DNA of 64,000 nt from Microbacterium proteolyticum (lineage in GTDB: Bacteria; Actinomycetota; Actinomycetes; Actinomycetales; Microbacteriaceae): NCBI RefSeq assembly GCF_014192415.1, contig NZ_JACHXY010000003.1, positions 58,132-122,131 on the forward strand. Reading direction: 5' to 3'. The translations under genes and the position numbers were made by a program. The notes under the pieces were generated by a model. That model was not told the DNA's origin. It made no database searches and worked only from the letters and a program-made list of their open reading frames with translations. Shown here piece by piece: positions 1-8,339 of the stretch (position 1 is the first letter of the stretch; each line of letters begins with the position of its first letter).

Positions 1-2
1 CG

Positions 3-263
3 CCCGGCGCCGACGCCGACATCGTCGTCTACGACCCCGCCGGGCACACCTCCATCGGCCTCGGTACGCGGCCGGACGGCTCGCCCACCGGCAGGTCCCA
101 CCACATGAACATGGACCACTCCGCGTGGGAGGGCTACGAGATCGACGGACACGTCGACACCGTCATCTCCCGCGGAAAAGTCGTCGTCGACGACGGCGCC
201 TACGTCGGCGCGCCGGGCGACGGCCGGTTCGTCAAGCGCGGCCTGAGTCAGTACCTGATCTGA
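3..263 (+). CDS. hydA: dihydropyrimidinase / D-hydantoinase, C-terminal part
   Basis: Only the last 86 residues lie in the window; the gene enters from the left edge. The segment HHMNMDHSAWEGYE, followed by a VISRGKVVVDDG strand and GDGRFVKR, matches the end of the cyclic amidohydrolases that open 5,6-dihydropyrimidines or hydantoins, where the C-terminal beta-sandwich carries V-x-S-R-G-x-x-V-V. The stop is 11 nt before the next start, so it is co-transcribed with the LLM oxidoreductase and probably with the ABC importer. Dihydropyrimidinase and hydantoinase cannot be told apart from this end. The metal-binding residues are outside the window. Confidence 0.85.
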   Translation, partial: PGADADIVVYDPAGHTSIGLGTRPDGSPTGRSHHMNMDHSAWEGYEIDGHVDTVISRGKVVVDDGAYVGAPGDGRFVKRGLSQYLI

Positions 264-274
264 GAGGAGACCCC

Positions 275-1303
275 ATGGACTTCGGTGTCGTCCTGCAGAC
301 GAATCCCCCGGCCGCCCGCACGGTGCAGCTCTCGCAGCTCGCCGAGGCGCACGGCTTCAGCCACGTGTGGACCTTCGACTCGCATCTGCTCTGGCAGGAG
401 CCGTACGTCATCCACTCCGCCATCCTCGCGGCCACCCGCCGGGTGACCGTCGGCCCGTTCGTGACCAACCCGGCGACCCGCGACTGGACGGTCACGGCGT
501 CCACCTTCGCCACGCTCAACGAGATGTACGGCAACCGCACCATCTGCGGCATCGGCCGCGGCGACTCGGCGGTGCGCGTCACCAACGGGCGCCCGACCAC
601 TCTGAAGGCGCTGCGCGAGTCGATCCACGTCATCCGCGAGCTGGGCAACTCCCGAGCGGTGGAGTACAACGGCGCGACGCTGCAGTTCCCCTGGAGCCGC
701 GGGTCGGAGCTCGAGGTGTGGGTCGCGGCCTACGGCCCCCTCGCGCTGAAGCTCACCGGCGAGGTGGGCGACGGCTTCATCCTGCAGCTGGCCGACCTCG
801 ACATCGCCGAGTGGATGATCGCGACGGTCCGCGCGGCGGCGGAGAACGTGGGACGCGACCCCGACGAGATCGCGTTCTGCGTCGCCGCACCCATGTACAT
901 CGGCGAGGACACCCCCGAGTCGCGCGCGCACATGATCGAGCAGTGCCGCTGGTTCGGAGGAATGGTCGGCAACCACGTCGCCGACATCGTCTCGAAATAC
1001 GGAGGCGACTCCTCCGTTCCCGCCGCGCTGACCGACTACATCGCGGGGCGCACCGGATACGACTACAACTCGCACGGCAAGAGCAACAACGACCACGTCG
1101 ACTTCGTGCCCGACGAGATCGTGGAGCGCTTCTGCGTCCTCGGCACCGCCGAGGAGCACATCGCCAAGCTCGAGAAACTCCGCGCGCTGGGGGTCACCCA
1201 GTTCGCCGGCTACCTCCAGCACGACAACAAGGAGGAGACGATGCGGGTCTACGGCGAGACCGTCATCCCGGCGCTCACTCCCCCGGTGACGGCGAAGCGG
1301 TGA
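275..1303 (+). CDS. LLM-class flavin/F420-dependent oxidoreductase (TIGR03842-like)
   Basis: 342 residues. The start is the ATG preceded by GAGGAGA 5 nt upstream. The N-terminus MDFGVVLQTNPPA and the block HVWTFDSHLLWQEPYV are typical of the bacterial luciferase-like TIM-barrel fold that binds reduced FMN or F420. The sequence reads most like the subfamily often encoded beside dihydropyrimidinase genes. It is flanked by a hydantoinase-type gene and a complete importer, so it probably oxidises or reduces a pyrimidine- or hydantoin-like substrate in the cytoplasm. The substrate and the cofactor (FMN or F420) cannot be read from sequence. Confidence 0.8.
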   Translation: MDFGVVLQTNPPAARTVQLSQLAEAHGFSHVWTFDSHLLWQEPYVIHSAILAATRRVTVGPFVTNPATRDWTVTASTFATLNEMYGNRTICGIGRGDSAVRVTNGRPTTLKALRESIHVIRELGNSRAVEYNGATLQFPWSRGSELEVWVAAYGPLALKLTGEVGDGFILQLADLDIAEWMIATVRAAAENVGRDPDEIAFCVAAPMYIGEDTPESRAHMIEQCRWFGGMVGNHVADIVSKYGGDSSVPAALTDYIAGRTGYDYNSHGKSNNDHVDFVPDEIVERFCVLGTAEEHIAKLEKLRALGVTQFAGYLQHDNKEETMRVYGETVIPALTPPVTAKR

Positions 1304-1310
1304 CACGCCC

Positions 1311-2297
1311 GTGACCGACCAGGTGATCGCCCCCGGTACGGCAGCGCCCGTCGAGACGGCGGACGACGGGCGGATGCCGGGGGCTTCCGGCATCCGCCCC
1401 TCCCGCACCCGCGCCGCCGCGGTGCGCGCGGGATGGGGCATCGCCGGGATCGCCGTCGTCGTCACGCTCTGGGAGCTGTACAAGACGTTCGGCCCCGCCG
1501 ACGGCCTCACGGTCGGCAGCGACGGATCGGCCGGGTCCGGTGTCATCCTGCTCCCGCGCACGAACGAGCGCGCCATGCCGCACGTCTGGGACATGATCAC
1601 GCGCATGTTCGCCCCGACCAGCGGCGGCGACACCCCGCCGTTGATCGTGTCGGTCGCGGGAGCGGCCGGGATGACGCTGGGGCTGGCCGCCCTCGGTTGG
1701 GTGATCGGCGTCGTGGTCGGCTCGCTCCTGGGCATCGCGATGCAGCGGTGGCGCCTGGTCGAGGCGGGGCTGCTGCCCTGGATCGTGGTCAGTCAGATCG
1801 TGCCGCTCATCGCCTTCGCACCGGTGGTCAACGCCATCGGCACCCAGGTGGACCGCTCGGGCTTCCCCTGGCCCCCGTGGTTGTCGGTGGCGCTCATCGC
1901 GTCGTACCTGGCCTTCTTCCCCGTCGCCGTCGGCATGCTGCGCGGCCTCTCTTCGCCCGACGCCCTGCACCTCGACCTGATGCGGGCGAACTCCGCCGGC
2001 TGATGGCAGACGCTCGTGCGGCTGCGCCTCCAGGCGGCCGTGCCGCACCTCCTGCCCGCGCTCCGCCTCGCCGCCGCCTCCGCGGTCGTCGGCGCCGTCG
2101 TCGCCGAGGTCTCGATCGGCCTCCGGGGCGGCATCGGGCGCATGCTCATCCAGCTCGCCGGCCAAGCCTCATCCGACCCGGCCGCCCCCTGGGCTCCCAC
2201 CTTCGGCACCGTCGCAATGGGACTCGTCGCAGCCTTCGGCGTCACGCTCGTCGGGGTCGCTCTGCACCGTTTCCGTCGCGGGGAGGACACCGCATGA
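1311..2297 (+). pseudogene. ABC transporter permease (SsuC/ThiX-like), interrupted by an in-frame TGA
   Basis: The GTG start is 7 nt after the previous stop, and the frame runs 328 codons to 2297, with one TGA at 2001-2003 (codon 231). Both sides are good permease sequence: several membrane helices before it and, after it, WQTLVRLRLQAAVPHLLPA followed by a helix ending VVAEVSIGL, which aligns with the EAA loop of the second permease (3210-3986). One base change from CGA, TGG or GGA would create the stop. Reinitiation at GTG 2016 is possible but would give only about 93 residues. Either the importer is damaged, the stop is read through, or the base is a sequencing error. The end overlaps the ATPase start by 4 nt (ATGA). 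Confidence 0.75.
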
Positions 2298-3100
2298 CCA
2301 CCCAGACCGCCACCGACCTCGCCGTCCGCGCCACGGGCGTCGGCAAGGTGTTCCCCAGCGCCGGCGGCGAGGTGAACGCCCTCACCGGGGTCGACCTCAC
2401 CGTCGCCGCGGGCGAGTTCGTCTCGCTCATCGGGCCCTCCGGCTGCGGGAAGTCGACGCTGCTGCGGCTCATCGCCGACCTCGACAGCCCCACCGGCGGC
2501 GAGCTGACGCTGTACGGCAAGTCGGCGCGTCAGGCGCGCCTCGACCAGGACTACGGCATCGCCTTCCAGCAGGCGGCGCTGCTGCCCTGGCTGACCGTGG
2601 CCGCGAACATCGCGCTCCCCCTCGACCTGCATAAGTGGCCGCGCGCCCGCCGCGACGCCCGCGTGGCGGAGCTCGCCGAACTCGTCGGACTCACCGATTT
2701 CGTCGGCCGCTACCCCGACCAGCTCTCCGGCGGCATGCAGCAGCGCGTCGCCATCGCCCGCTCCCTCGCCGCTCAGCCGAAGCTGCTGCTGATGGACGAG
2801 CCGTTTGGCGCGCTCGACGAGATGACCCGGGAGCGGCTGCAGTCCGAACTCGCGCGCATCGCCGCCGAGACCGGGGCCGCCGTGGTGTTCGTGACCCACT
2901 CCATCCCCGAGGCGGTGTTCCTCTCCGACCGCGTCGTGGTCATGAGCCCCCGGCCCGGACGGATCACCCATGTCGTCGACACCCGCCCCGACCGCGAGCG
3001 CGACGACGACCTGCGCGAGTCGCCGGAGTTCTTCGCGCGGGTCACGGCCGTACGCGAGGCTCTGCACGGAGCCCCCGTCCAGCGGGCGAACGAGCGATGA
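2294..3100 (+). CDS. ABC transporter ATP-binding protein (nitrate/sulfonate/pyrimidine type)
   Basis: 268 residues. Walker A GPSGCGKST lies near residue 48, the Q-loop in AFQQAALLPWL, the signature LSGGMQQRVAIARSL near 145, Walker B LLLMDEPFGALD and the switch histidine in FVTHSIPEA. It has the length and order of SsuB/TauB/ThiZ ATPases. ATGA overlaps with the permease before it and with a 38-codon frame after it indicate tight translational coupling. It powers import of the compound bound by the lipoprotein at 4051. The neighbouring hydantoinase suggests a pyrimidine, hydantoin or related N-heterocycle; this is inference. Confidence 0.9.
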   Translation: MTTQTATDLAVRATGVGKVFPSAGGEVNALTGVDLTVAAGEFVSLIGPSGCGKSTLLRLIADLDSPTGGELTLYGKSARQARLDQDYGIAFQQAALLPWLTVAANIALPLDLHKWPRARRDARVAELAELVGLTDFVGRYPDQLSGGMQQRVAIARSLAAQPKLLLMDEPFGALDEMTRERLQSELARIAAETGAAVVFVTHSIPEAVFLSDRVVVMSPRPGRITHVVDTRPDRERDDDLRESPEFFARVTAVREALHGAPVQRANER

Positions 3101-3213
3101 GCGGGGTCCGACGCGCGGCGCGACGGCCCGCGGCATCCGCGATCCCCCGACGGAGCACGGATGCCGTGTGCGGGCGCGCCGTGGCATCCGTCACCGTGGG
3201 AGGTCGGCGATGA
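3097..3213 (+). CDS. possible 38-residue coupling ORF between ATPase and permease
   Basis: A 38-codon frame starts with the ATGA that ends the ATPase gene and stops with the ATGA that begins the second permease. The product would be short, basic and without a recognisable domain. The precise overlaps at both ends could carry ribosomes across the 109-nt gap, or could be chance. The permease also has its own Shine-Dalgarno (GGGAGG), which weakens the case. Confidence 0.3.
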   Translation: MSGVRRAARRPAASAIPRRSTDAVCGRAVASVTVGGRR

Positions 3214-3986
3214 ACGCCACGCCCCTGCCCGGCTGGGCGCGTCTGGCCGCCCCCGTCGTCGTGGGGCTCGCGGGACTGCTCGCCTGGTACGCGTTCGTCG
3301 CCTCGGGCAGCGCGCCCCGGATGCTGCCCGATCCGATCGCGGTCGCGACCGAACTCGTGGAGCGCTTCCCCCTGGTGTGGGAGGCGGCCGGCATCACGGG
3401 CACCAACGCCCTGGTGGGACTGCTGGCCGGAACCGTCGTCGCCGTGCTGCTCGCCGCCCTCGCCGCGACCTGGCGGCCGGTCGACGGAATGACCGCACCG
3501 CTCGTCGCCGCCCTCGCCGTGGTGCCGATCGTCGCACTCACCCCCATCCTCAACACGATGTTCGGAGCCTCCAGCCAGTTCGGCCGGCAGGCCGTGGCCG
3601 GGATCGCCGCTTTCGTGCCGGTGTTCGTCAACACGCTCCGCGGCCTCCGACAGACCCGCCCGGTGCAGCGCGACCTGTTCCGGGCCACCGCCGCGACCGG
3701 CGGGCAGACGTTCCTGCGCCTGACCCTCCCCACCGCGCTGCCCTACCTGCTCACGGGCGTGCGGGTCGCGGCATCCCTCGCCGTCATCTCCGCCCTGGTC
3801 GCCGAGTACTTCGGCGGCCCCGCCGACGGAATCGGCACCGCCATCGCCACGTATGCGAAATCGGGCCGCGCGGCCCTGGCCTGGGCGTTCGTCGGCGGAG
3901 GCATCGCGATCGGCCTCGTCTTCTTCGTCGTCACCGCCCTGCTCGAACGCGTCGTCGCGAAGCGACTCGGCGCCCTGCGCACATGA
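3210..3986 (+). CDS. ABC transporter permease (SsuC/ThiX-like)
   Basis: 258 residues with about six membrane segments. The ATG at 3210 follows GGGAGGTCGGCG, a good ribosome site. The cytoplasmic EAA-type loop DLFRATAATGGQTFLRLTLP, followed by a helix ending SALVAEYFG, identifies a binding-protein-dependent permease. It is intact and probably forms the channel with the interrupted permease at 1311, or as a homodimer if that gene is dead. It sits between the ATPase and the substrate-binding lipoprotein. Confidence 0.88.
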   Translation: MNATPLPGWARLAAPVVVGLAGLLAWYAFVASGSAPRMLPDPIAVATELVERFPLVWEAAGITGTNALVGLLAGTVVAVLLAALAATWRPVDGMTAPLVAALAVVPIVALTPILNTMFGASSQFGRQAVAGIAAFVPVFVNTLRGLRQTRPVQRDLFRATAATGGQTFLRLTLPTALPYLLTGVRVAASLAVISALVAEYFGGPADGIGTAIATYAKSGRAALAWAFVGGGIAIGLVFFVVTALLERVVAKRLGALRT

Positions 3987-4050
3987 CCGCGGCCCCACCC
4001 GGAACCTGCACCACCCGACACGCGCTCCACACGAATCGGAAGGACCTTCC

Positions 4051-5223
4051 ATGAGACACAGCACCCGTCGCGCCGTCAGCGCGATCGCGGGGGTCGCGGC
4101 CGCGACCCTCGCCCTCTCGGCCTGCTCGGGCGGCGGTTCCGAACCCGCGGCGTCCGACGGCGATTTCACGCCCCTCACCTCGGTGAAGCTGCAGCTGCAG
4201 TGGCTGCCGCAGGCGCAGTTCGCCGGCTATTACGTCGCCCTCGACCAGGGCTACTTCCAGGAGGAGGGCTTCGACGACGTCGAGGTGCTGCCCTCCGGCG
4301 GCGACATCGTGCCGCAGGACGCCCTCGTCGCGGGCGACGTCGACTTCGCCGTCGCATGGGTTCCCAAGGTGCTCGGGACGCTGGAGAACCAGGGCGTCGA
4401 GCTGACCGACATCGCGCAGGTGTTCCAGAAGTCGGGCACCACCCAGGTCTCCTGGAAGGACTCGAGCATCACGGGCGTCGACGACTTCGAGGGCAAGCGC
4501 ATCGGGTCGTGGGGCTTCGGCAACGAGTGGGAGATCTTCGCGGCCATGGCCGACCAGGGCCTCGACGCGTCGACCGTGCAGATCACGACGCAGGACTTCT
4601 CGATGAACGCCCTGCTCGACCGCGACGTGGATGCCGCCCAGGCGATGACCTACAACGAACTCGCGCAGCTGTTCGAGACGGTGAATCCGGCCACCGGCGA
4701 GCTCTACACGATGGACGACGTCGATGTGATCTCGTACGAGGACACCGCCGGTGCCATGCTGCAGGATGCCATCTGGGCCGACACGCAGCGACTGGCCGAC
4801 GATCCCGCCTACGCCGACGCCGCCACACGCTTCCTCAAGGCCGTCGTGAAGGGGTGGGTGTACGCCCGCGACAACCCCACCGAGGCGGCCGAGATCACCT
4901 ACGCCGCGGCGACCGCCCCGGGTGTCGACGCGTTCCCCGTGGGCCCCACCCATCAGCTGTGGCAGATGAACGAGGTCAACAAGCTCATCTGGACCGGCGG
5001 CGAGTTCGGCATGATCGACTCCGCCGCGTGGGACAAGACGGTCGAAGGGGCGCTGAAGGCCGTCAACCAGGACGGCCTCAACCTCATCACCGAGGAGCCG
5101 GGCGAGTCGGCGTACTCGAACGTCTACATCGAGCAGGCGCTCTCCGCGCTGAAGGACGAGGGGATCACCGTCGACGGCGAGTACACGCCGATCGAGGTGA
5201 CGCTCACCGAGGGCGGCAAGTAG
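4051..5223 (+). CDS. ABC transporter substrate-binding lipoprotein (NMT1/ThiY-like)
   Basis: 390 residues. A Tat- or Sec-like leader with twin arginine (STRRAVSAIAG) ends in the lipobox LSAC, so the mature protein is lipid-anchored at Cys26 or so. LQLQWLPQAQFAGYYVALDQ is the hallmark of the NMT1/THI5-like periplasmic-binding family that includes pyrimidine-precursor and riboflavin binders. It is the last gene of the operon, 64 nt after the permease, and is followed by a strong terminator. The ligand is not certain; linkage to dihydropyrimidinase suggests a pyrimidine-like molecule. Confidence 0.88.
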   Translation: MRHSTRRAVSAIAGVAAATLALSACSGGGSEPAASDGDFTPLTSVKLQLQWLPQAQFAGYYVALDQGYFQEEGFDDVEVLPSGGDIVPQDALVAGDVDFAVAWVPKVLGTLENQGVELTDIAQVFQKSGTTQVSWKDSSITGVDDFEGKRIGSWGFGNEWEIFAAMADQGLDASTVQITTQDFSMNALLDRDVDAAQAMTYNELAQLFETVNPATGELYTMDDVDVISYEDTAGAMLQDAIWADTQRLADDPAYADAATRFLKAVVKGWVYARDNPTEAAEITYAAATAPGVDAFPVGPTHQLWQMNEVNKLIWTGGEFGMIDSAAWDKTVEGALKAVNQDGLNLITEEPGESAYSNVYIEQALSALKDEGITVDGEYTPIEVTLTEGGK

Positions 5224-5231
5224 TCCGCGGT

Positions 5232-5278
5232 ACGCGACGGTGGGGCGGTCTCGACTCGGGGCCGCCCCACCGTCGCGT
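5232..5278 (+). terminator. strong hairpin terminator of the pyrimidine-type ABC operon
   Basis: A perfect 17-bp stem (5232-5248 with 5262-5278) begins 8 nt after the lipoprotein stop. It is very GC-rich and has no U-tract, as is common for actinobacterial terminators. Confidence 0.8.
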
Positions 5279-5452
5279 CGGTGTGGCTGTGCCCAGCGGC
5301 GCGGTCACCTCGCACACCCGACCCGCCGTCGTGTCCGTGCGGCGGTGTCCGGCGCCCCGGGTCTGCAGTGCGCTCCGCGGCCGCGAGGCGGGCGCCGCGC
5401 GGGAGATCCCGCACGCCGAGCCGCCCGCGGTCGACCGTGATTGACTACCCCC

Positions 5453-6709
5453 ATGCCCGTCACCCCTCCGGCCCACCACGCGCGGCGCCGCCCCGACTCG
5501 GGCGTGCGGCGCGGTCTGAAGCTGGCGGCGATCGCCCTGGCCGTCCTCGTGGTGGCATCCGTCGCCGTCGGCGGGTTCTACGCGTGGTCGCTCACCCAGC
5601 GCCTGCAGGAGGCCGCGGTGCCGCTTCCGGACGCGCCCGCCGAGCCCCCCGCGCTCAGCGCCTACTCAGGGCCCTTCGCGGTGCTGGTGGTCGGAACCGA
5701 CGAGTGCGACGACGTCGTCGCCGGAGCGTTCGGCGACCGCTGCTCCGACCCCGAGAACGCCGGCACCCGCAACGACGTCAACATGCTCGTGCACGTCTCC
5801 GCCAACCCCCGACGCGTCACCGTCGTGTCGTTCCCGCGCGACCTGCAGGTCGAGATCCCGGAGTGCACGGCCGAGGACGGCAGCGCGTTCCCGGGCGCCT
5901 TCAAGGCCTCGATCAACACCGCCTTCGAAGCCGGGGGGTTGACCTGCGTCGCCGAGACGGTATCGGAGCTGAGCGGCCAGAGCATCCCGTTCGCGGCCAA
6001 GGTCAGCTTCGGCAACGTCGTCAACATCACGGATGCCATCGGCGGTGTGGAGGTCTGCATCGGCGGCGACGGGATCGACGACCCCGACGCCGGCATCCAG
6101 TGGGCGGCGGGACCGCGCACGGTGAAGGGTTTCGACGCCCTGGCGTTCCTGCGCACGCGCAAGGGCATCGGCGACGAGAGCGACCTCGCCCGCATCGGCA
6201 ACCAGCAGCAGTACCTCTCGCGTCTGCTCAACAAGCTGCGCAGCGACGAGGTGCTCTCCAACCCCGGAACGCTGCTCGGACTCGCCAACACCGCCGTGAA
6301 CAACATCACGCCGAGTGAGAGCCTCGCCGACCCGGTGCGGATCGCTCAGCTCGCCTACACGTTGAAAGACGTGCCCTTCGACGACGTCACGTTCGTGCAG
6401 TACCCGGTCAACGACGATCCCGACGACAACAACCGTGTCGTCCCCGACGAGACCTCGGCCGACGTCCTCTGGGCCGCCCTCGACAGCAACGCGCCGATCA
6501 CCCTCACCGGCGACGCGGGCCGGGGCGTGATCGCCGACCCGTCGGTGCCGACCGAGGCACCGTCCGAGGCGTCCACCGAGCCCGGCACCCCCGCTCCGGA
6601 TGCCACGGATGCCGCGGCGGCCACGCCCGCGCCGGAGGCGGTCGAGCTGCCCAGCAACATCAACGGCTCGAAGGCCACGCAGGCCACGTGCTCGCTCGGG
6701 AACGGCTGA
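5453..6709 (+). CDS. LCP (LytR-CpsA-Psr) family cell-wall glycopolymer transferase
   Basis: 418 residues from ATG 5453; an in-frame TTG at 5441 would add four. A basic cytoplasmic N-terminus and one membrane helix (about 24-44) precede an extracellular LCP domain with VLVVGTDECDD, NDVNMLVHV, the arginine motif VVSFPRDLQVEIP and FLRTRKGIGDESDLARIGNQ. These bind the pyrophosphate of a lipid-linked polymer, which LCP enzymes attach to peptidoglycan. The C-terminus has an Ala/Pro/Glu/Thr-rich tail. No clear Shine-Dalgarno is seen. It is a single-gene unit. Confidence 0.9.
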   Translation: MPVTPPAHHARRRPDSGVRRGLKLAAIALAVLVVASVAVGGFYAWSLTQRLQEAAVPLPDAPAEPPALSAYSGPFAVLVVGTDECDDVVAGAFGDRCSDPENAGTRNDVNMLVHVSANPRRVTVVSFPRDLQVEIPECTAEDGSAFPGAFKASINTAFEAGGLTCVAETVSELSGQSIPFAAKVSFGNVVNITDAIGGVEVCIGGDGIDDPDAGIQWAAGPRTVKGFDALAFLRTRKGIGDESDLARIGNQQQYLSRLLNKLRSDEVLSNPGTLLGLANTAVNNITPSESLADPVRIAQLAYTLKDVPFDDVTFVQYPVNDDPDDNNRVVPDETSADVLWAALDSNAPITLTGDAGRGVIADPSVPTEAPSEASTEPGTPAPDATDAAAATPAPEAVELPSNINGSKATQATCSLGNG

Positions 6710-6736
6710 GGTCCGGCGGCGGCGTCCCCGACGTCA

Positions 6737-6850
6737 GCGATCTGCGTAGAACCAGTCCCTCCGCACCGCATTCGCCGAGGGTGCGCAGATCGCGGAGGTC
6801 ACGCGGATCGCGGAGTTCGCGCAGATCGCCGAGCCTGCGCAGATAGTCAG
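6737..6850. repeat. 18-bp spaced AGATCGC array with an inverted copy
   Basis: AGATCGC, GGATCGC, AGATCGC and AGATAGT start at 6787, 6805, 6823 and 6841, each 18 bp apart, inside the gap between the LCP and GH3 genes. GCGATCTGCG at 6737 is the inverted complement of CGCAGATCGC at 6784. The reverse strand would read as a short ICAxSA-like repeat peptide, which is probably not expressed. Confidence 0.55.
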
Positions 6851-6990
6851 CGACGCAGAGCCCGCCGAGACCGATGAAGGACTCGGCATCCGGGGGTCCG
6901 GCCCCCGTGGTCGGAGATCCATCGGTGAGGAGTCGGGACCAGCGGCGGTCGACGCGGCGGCGCAGTCACGCGCCGGGATCGTTCAGGCCC

Positions 6991-8178
6991 ATGAGCGAGC
7001 ATCGAGGGGTGAAGAGTCCCGCGCGTCCGACCACCCTGCTGCTGCTCGCGGCGCTGACGCTCACCGCGTGCGCGCCCACGCCGGCGCCCGCCGTCTCGCC
7101 GACCGCGACGATCACGCCCACACCGTCGCGTACACCCACCCCGACCCCTCCCCCCACGCCCGACCCGCTCGCGGGCATGAGCGTGGCCGACAAGGTGGGC
7201 CAGATGTTCATGGTCGGAACGTCCGTGGACGGCGCCGACCCGACCACGCTCGCCGCCGTGGCCGACGACCACATCGGCGGAGTCTTCCTGCACGGGCGAT
7301 CGGATGCCGGAACCCCCGCGATCACACAGCTGGTGGCCCAGTTCACCACGGCGATCGGTGCCGACCACCCCGAGCTGTGGGTGGCCACCGACCAGGAGGG
7401 CGGCACGGTGCAGGTGCTCTCGGGGCCGGGCTTCGACGGCATCCCCTCGGCCGTCGAGCAGGCCACGCGACCCGACGACCAGCTCCGCGCGAGCGCCGCC
7501 GTCTGGAGCGGGCAGCTCGCACAAGCGGGGGTGAACATGAACCTCGCGCCGGTCGCCGACGTCGTGACGAGCCCGGACTTCGCGGCATCCAATCCTCCGA
7601 TCGGCGAGCTCGCGCGGGAGTACGGATACGACGGCGCCGCCGTGACCGCGAAGGTCGGCGCGTTCGCGGCGGGCATGCGCGACGGCGGGGTGCTGCCGAC
7701 GCTCAAGCACTTCCCCGGCCTCGGACACGTCACCGAGAACACGGACACCCGCACGGGCGTCACCGACGAGACCGTCACCTCCGACGGTCCGGACGTCGGG
7801 GTGTACGCCGGCGTCCTTCCGCAGGGCGACGCGATCGTCATGATGTCGACCGCGACCTACGCGCTCATCGATCCGAGCGCCCCCGCCGCCTTCTCGCCCG
7901 CCGTGGTCAACGTGCTCCGCGACCGGGTGGGCTTCGACGGCGTGATCACCGTCGACGACCTCTCGGCGGCTCGCCAGGTGCAGCCGTGGTCGCCCGCCGA
8001 CCGTGCGACCCTCGCCGTCGACGCGGGAGTCGACCTGTTGCTGGTGTCGGCCGACCCGTCCGTCTACCCCGAGATGCACCAGGCGGTTCTCGCTCGCGCG
8101 CAGAGCGACCCCGCGTTCGCGGCGAAGGTGGATGCCGCGGTCACCCGCATCCTGGCTCAGAAGGCGTCGATGCCGTGA
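6991..8178 (+). CDS. glycoside hydrolase family 3 lipoprotein (NagZ/LpqI-like)
   Basis: 395 residues. A leader ending in lipobox LTAC and a Thr/Pro-rich linker (to about residue 57) precede a GH3 barrel. LWVATDQEGGTVQVL and LPTLKHFPGLGHV are the substrate-binding blocks of beta-N-acetylglucosaminidases, and ITVDDLSAA contains the likely nucleophile Asp. The usual D-S-H after KHFPG is replaced by ENTDTRTG, as I recall for LpqI-like actinobacterial proteins. It probably trims muropeptide or cell-wall sugars outside the membrane. The start is ATG 6991, since the lipobox then falls at Cys27. Confidence 0.88.
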   Translation: MSEHRGVKSPARPTTLLLLAALTLTACAPTPAPAVSPTATITPTPSRTPTPTPPPTPDPLAGMSVADKVGQMFMVGTSVDGADPTTLAAVADDHIGGVFLHGRSDAGTPAITQLVAQFTTAIGADHPELWVATDQEGGTVQVLSGPGFDGIPSAVEQATRPDDQLRASAAVWSGQLAQAGVNMNLAPVADVVTSPDFAASNPPIGELAREYGYDGAAVTAKVGAFAAGMRDGGVLPTLKHFPGLGHVTENTDTRTGVTDETVTSDGPDVGVYAGVLPQGDAIVMMSTATYALIDPSAPAAFSPAVVNVLRDRVGFDGVITVDDLSAARQVQPWSPADRATLAVDAGVDLLLVSADPSVYPEMHQAVLARAQSDPAFAAKVDAAVTRILAQKASMP

Positions 8179-8210
8179 GACCCGGCGCGCGTCACGTCGT
8201 CGCGGGTGAT

Positions 8211-8277
8211 CGAGAAACGCGTTCTGCGGCGAGACACGGCACGACGTGGCGTTTCTCGCGCGAGGAAGCGTTTCTCG
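8211..8277. repeat. hairpin element with four boxes spaced exactly 19 bp
   Basis: CGAGAAACGC (8211), a diverged CGAGACACG (8230), then GCGTTTCTCG (8249) and GCGTTTCTCG (8268): two direct boxes followed by two inverted ones, all 19 bp apart. The outer arms pair perfectly over 12 bp (8209-8220 with 8268-8279). It lies 3' of the GH3 gene and could terminate it. The arm spacing equals that of the 59-nt elements at 28.9-29.5 kb although the sequence differs. Confidence 0.7.
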
Positions 8278-8325
8278 ATGGCGATACGACGACGACGACG
8301 CGCGCCCCCGGGCGCGGCTGCGCGA

Positions 8326-8331
8326 TAAGCT
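8326..8331 (+). promoter_or_regulatory. -10 box (TAAGCT) of hrpA, probable leaderless start
   Basis: TAAGCT ends 8 nt before the GTG start, with no separate ribosome-binding site required. Confidence 0.45.
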
Positions 8332-8339
8332 GAAAGGCT

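Noticed and set aside
2001..2003. TGA read as selenocysteine
   Set aside because: ABC permeases have no selenocysteine members and I see no insertion-element hairpin just downstream.
6734..6922. A 62-codon reverse-strand frame with an ICAxSA-like repeat peptide
   Set aside because: Explained by the 18-bp DNA repeats; no start signal and no family.
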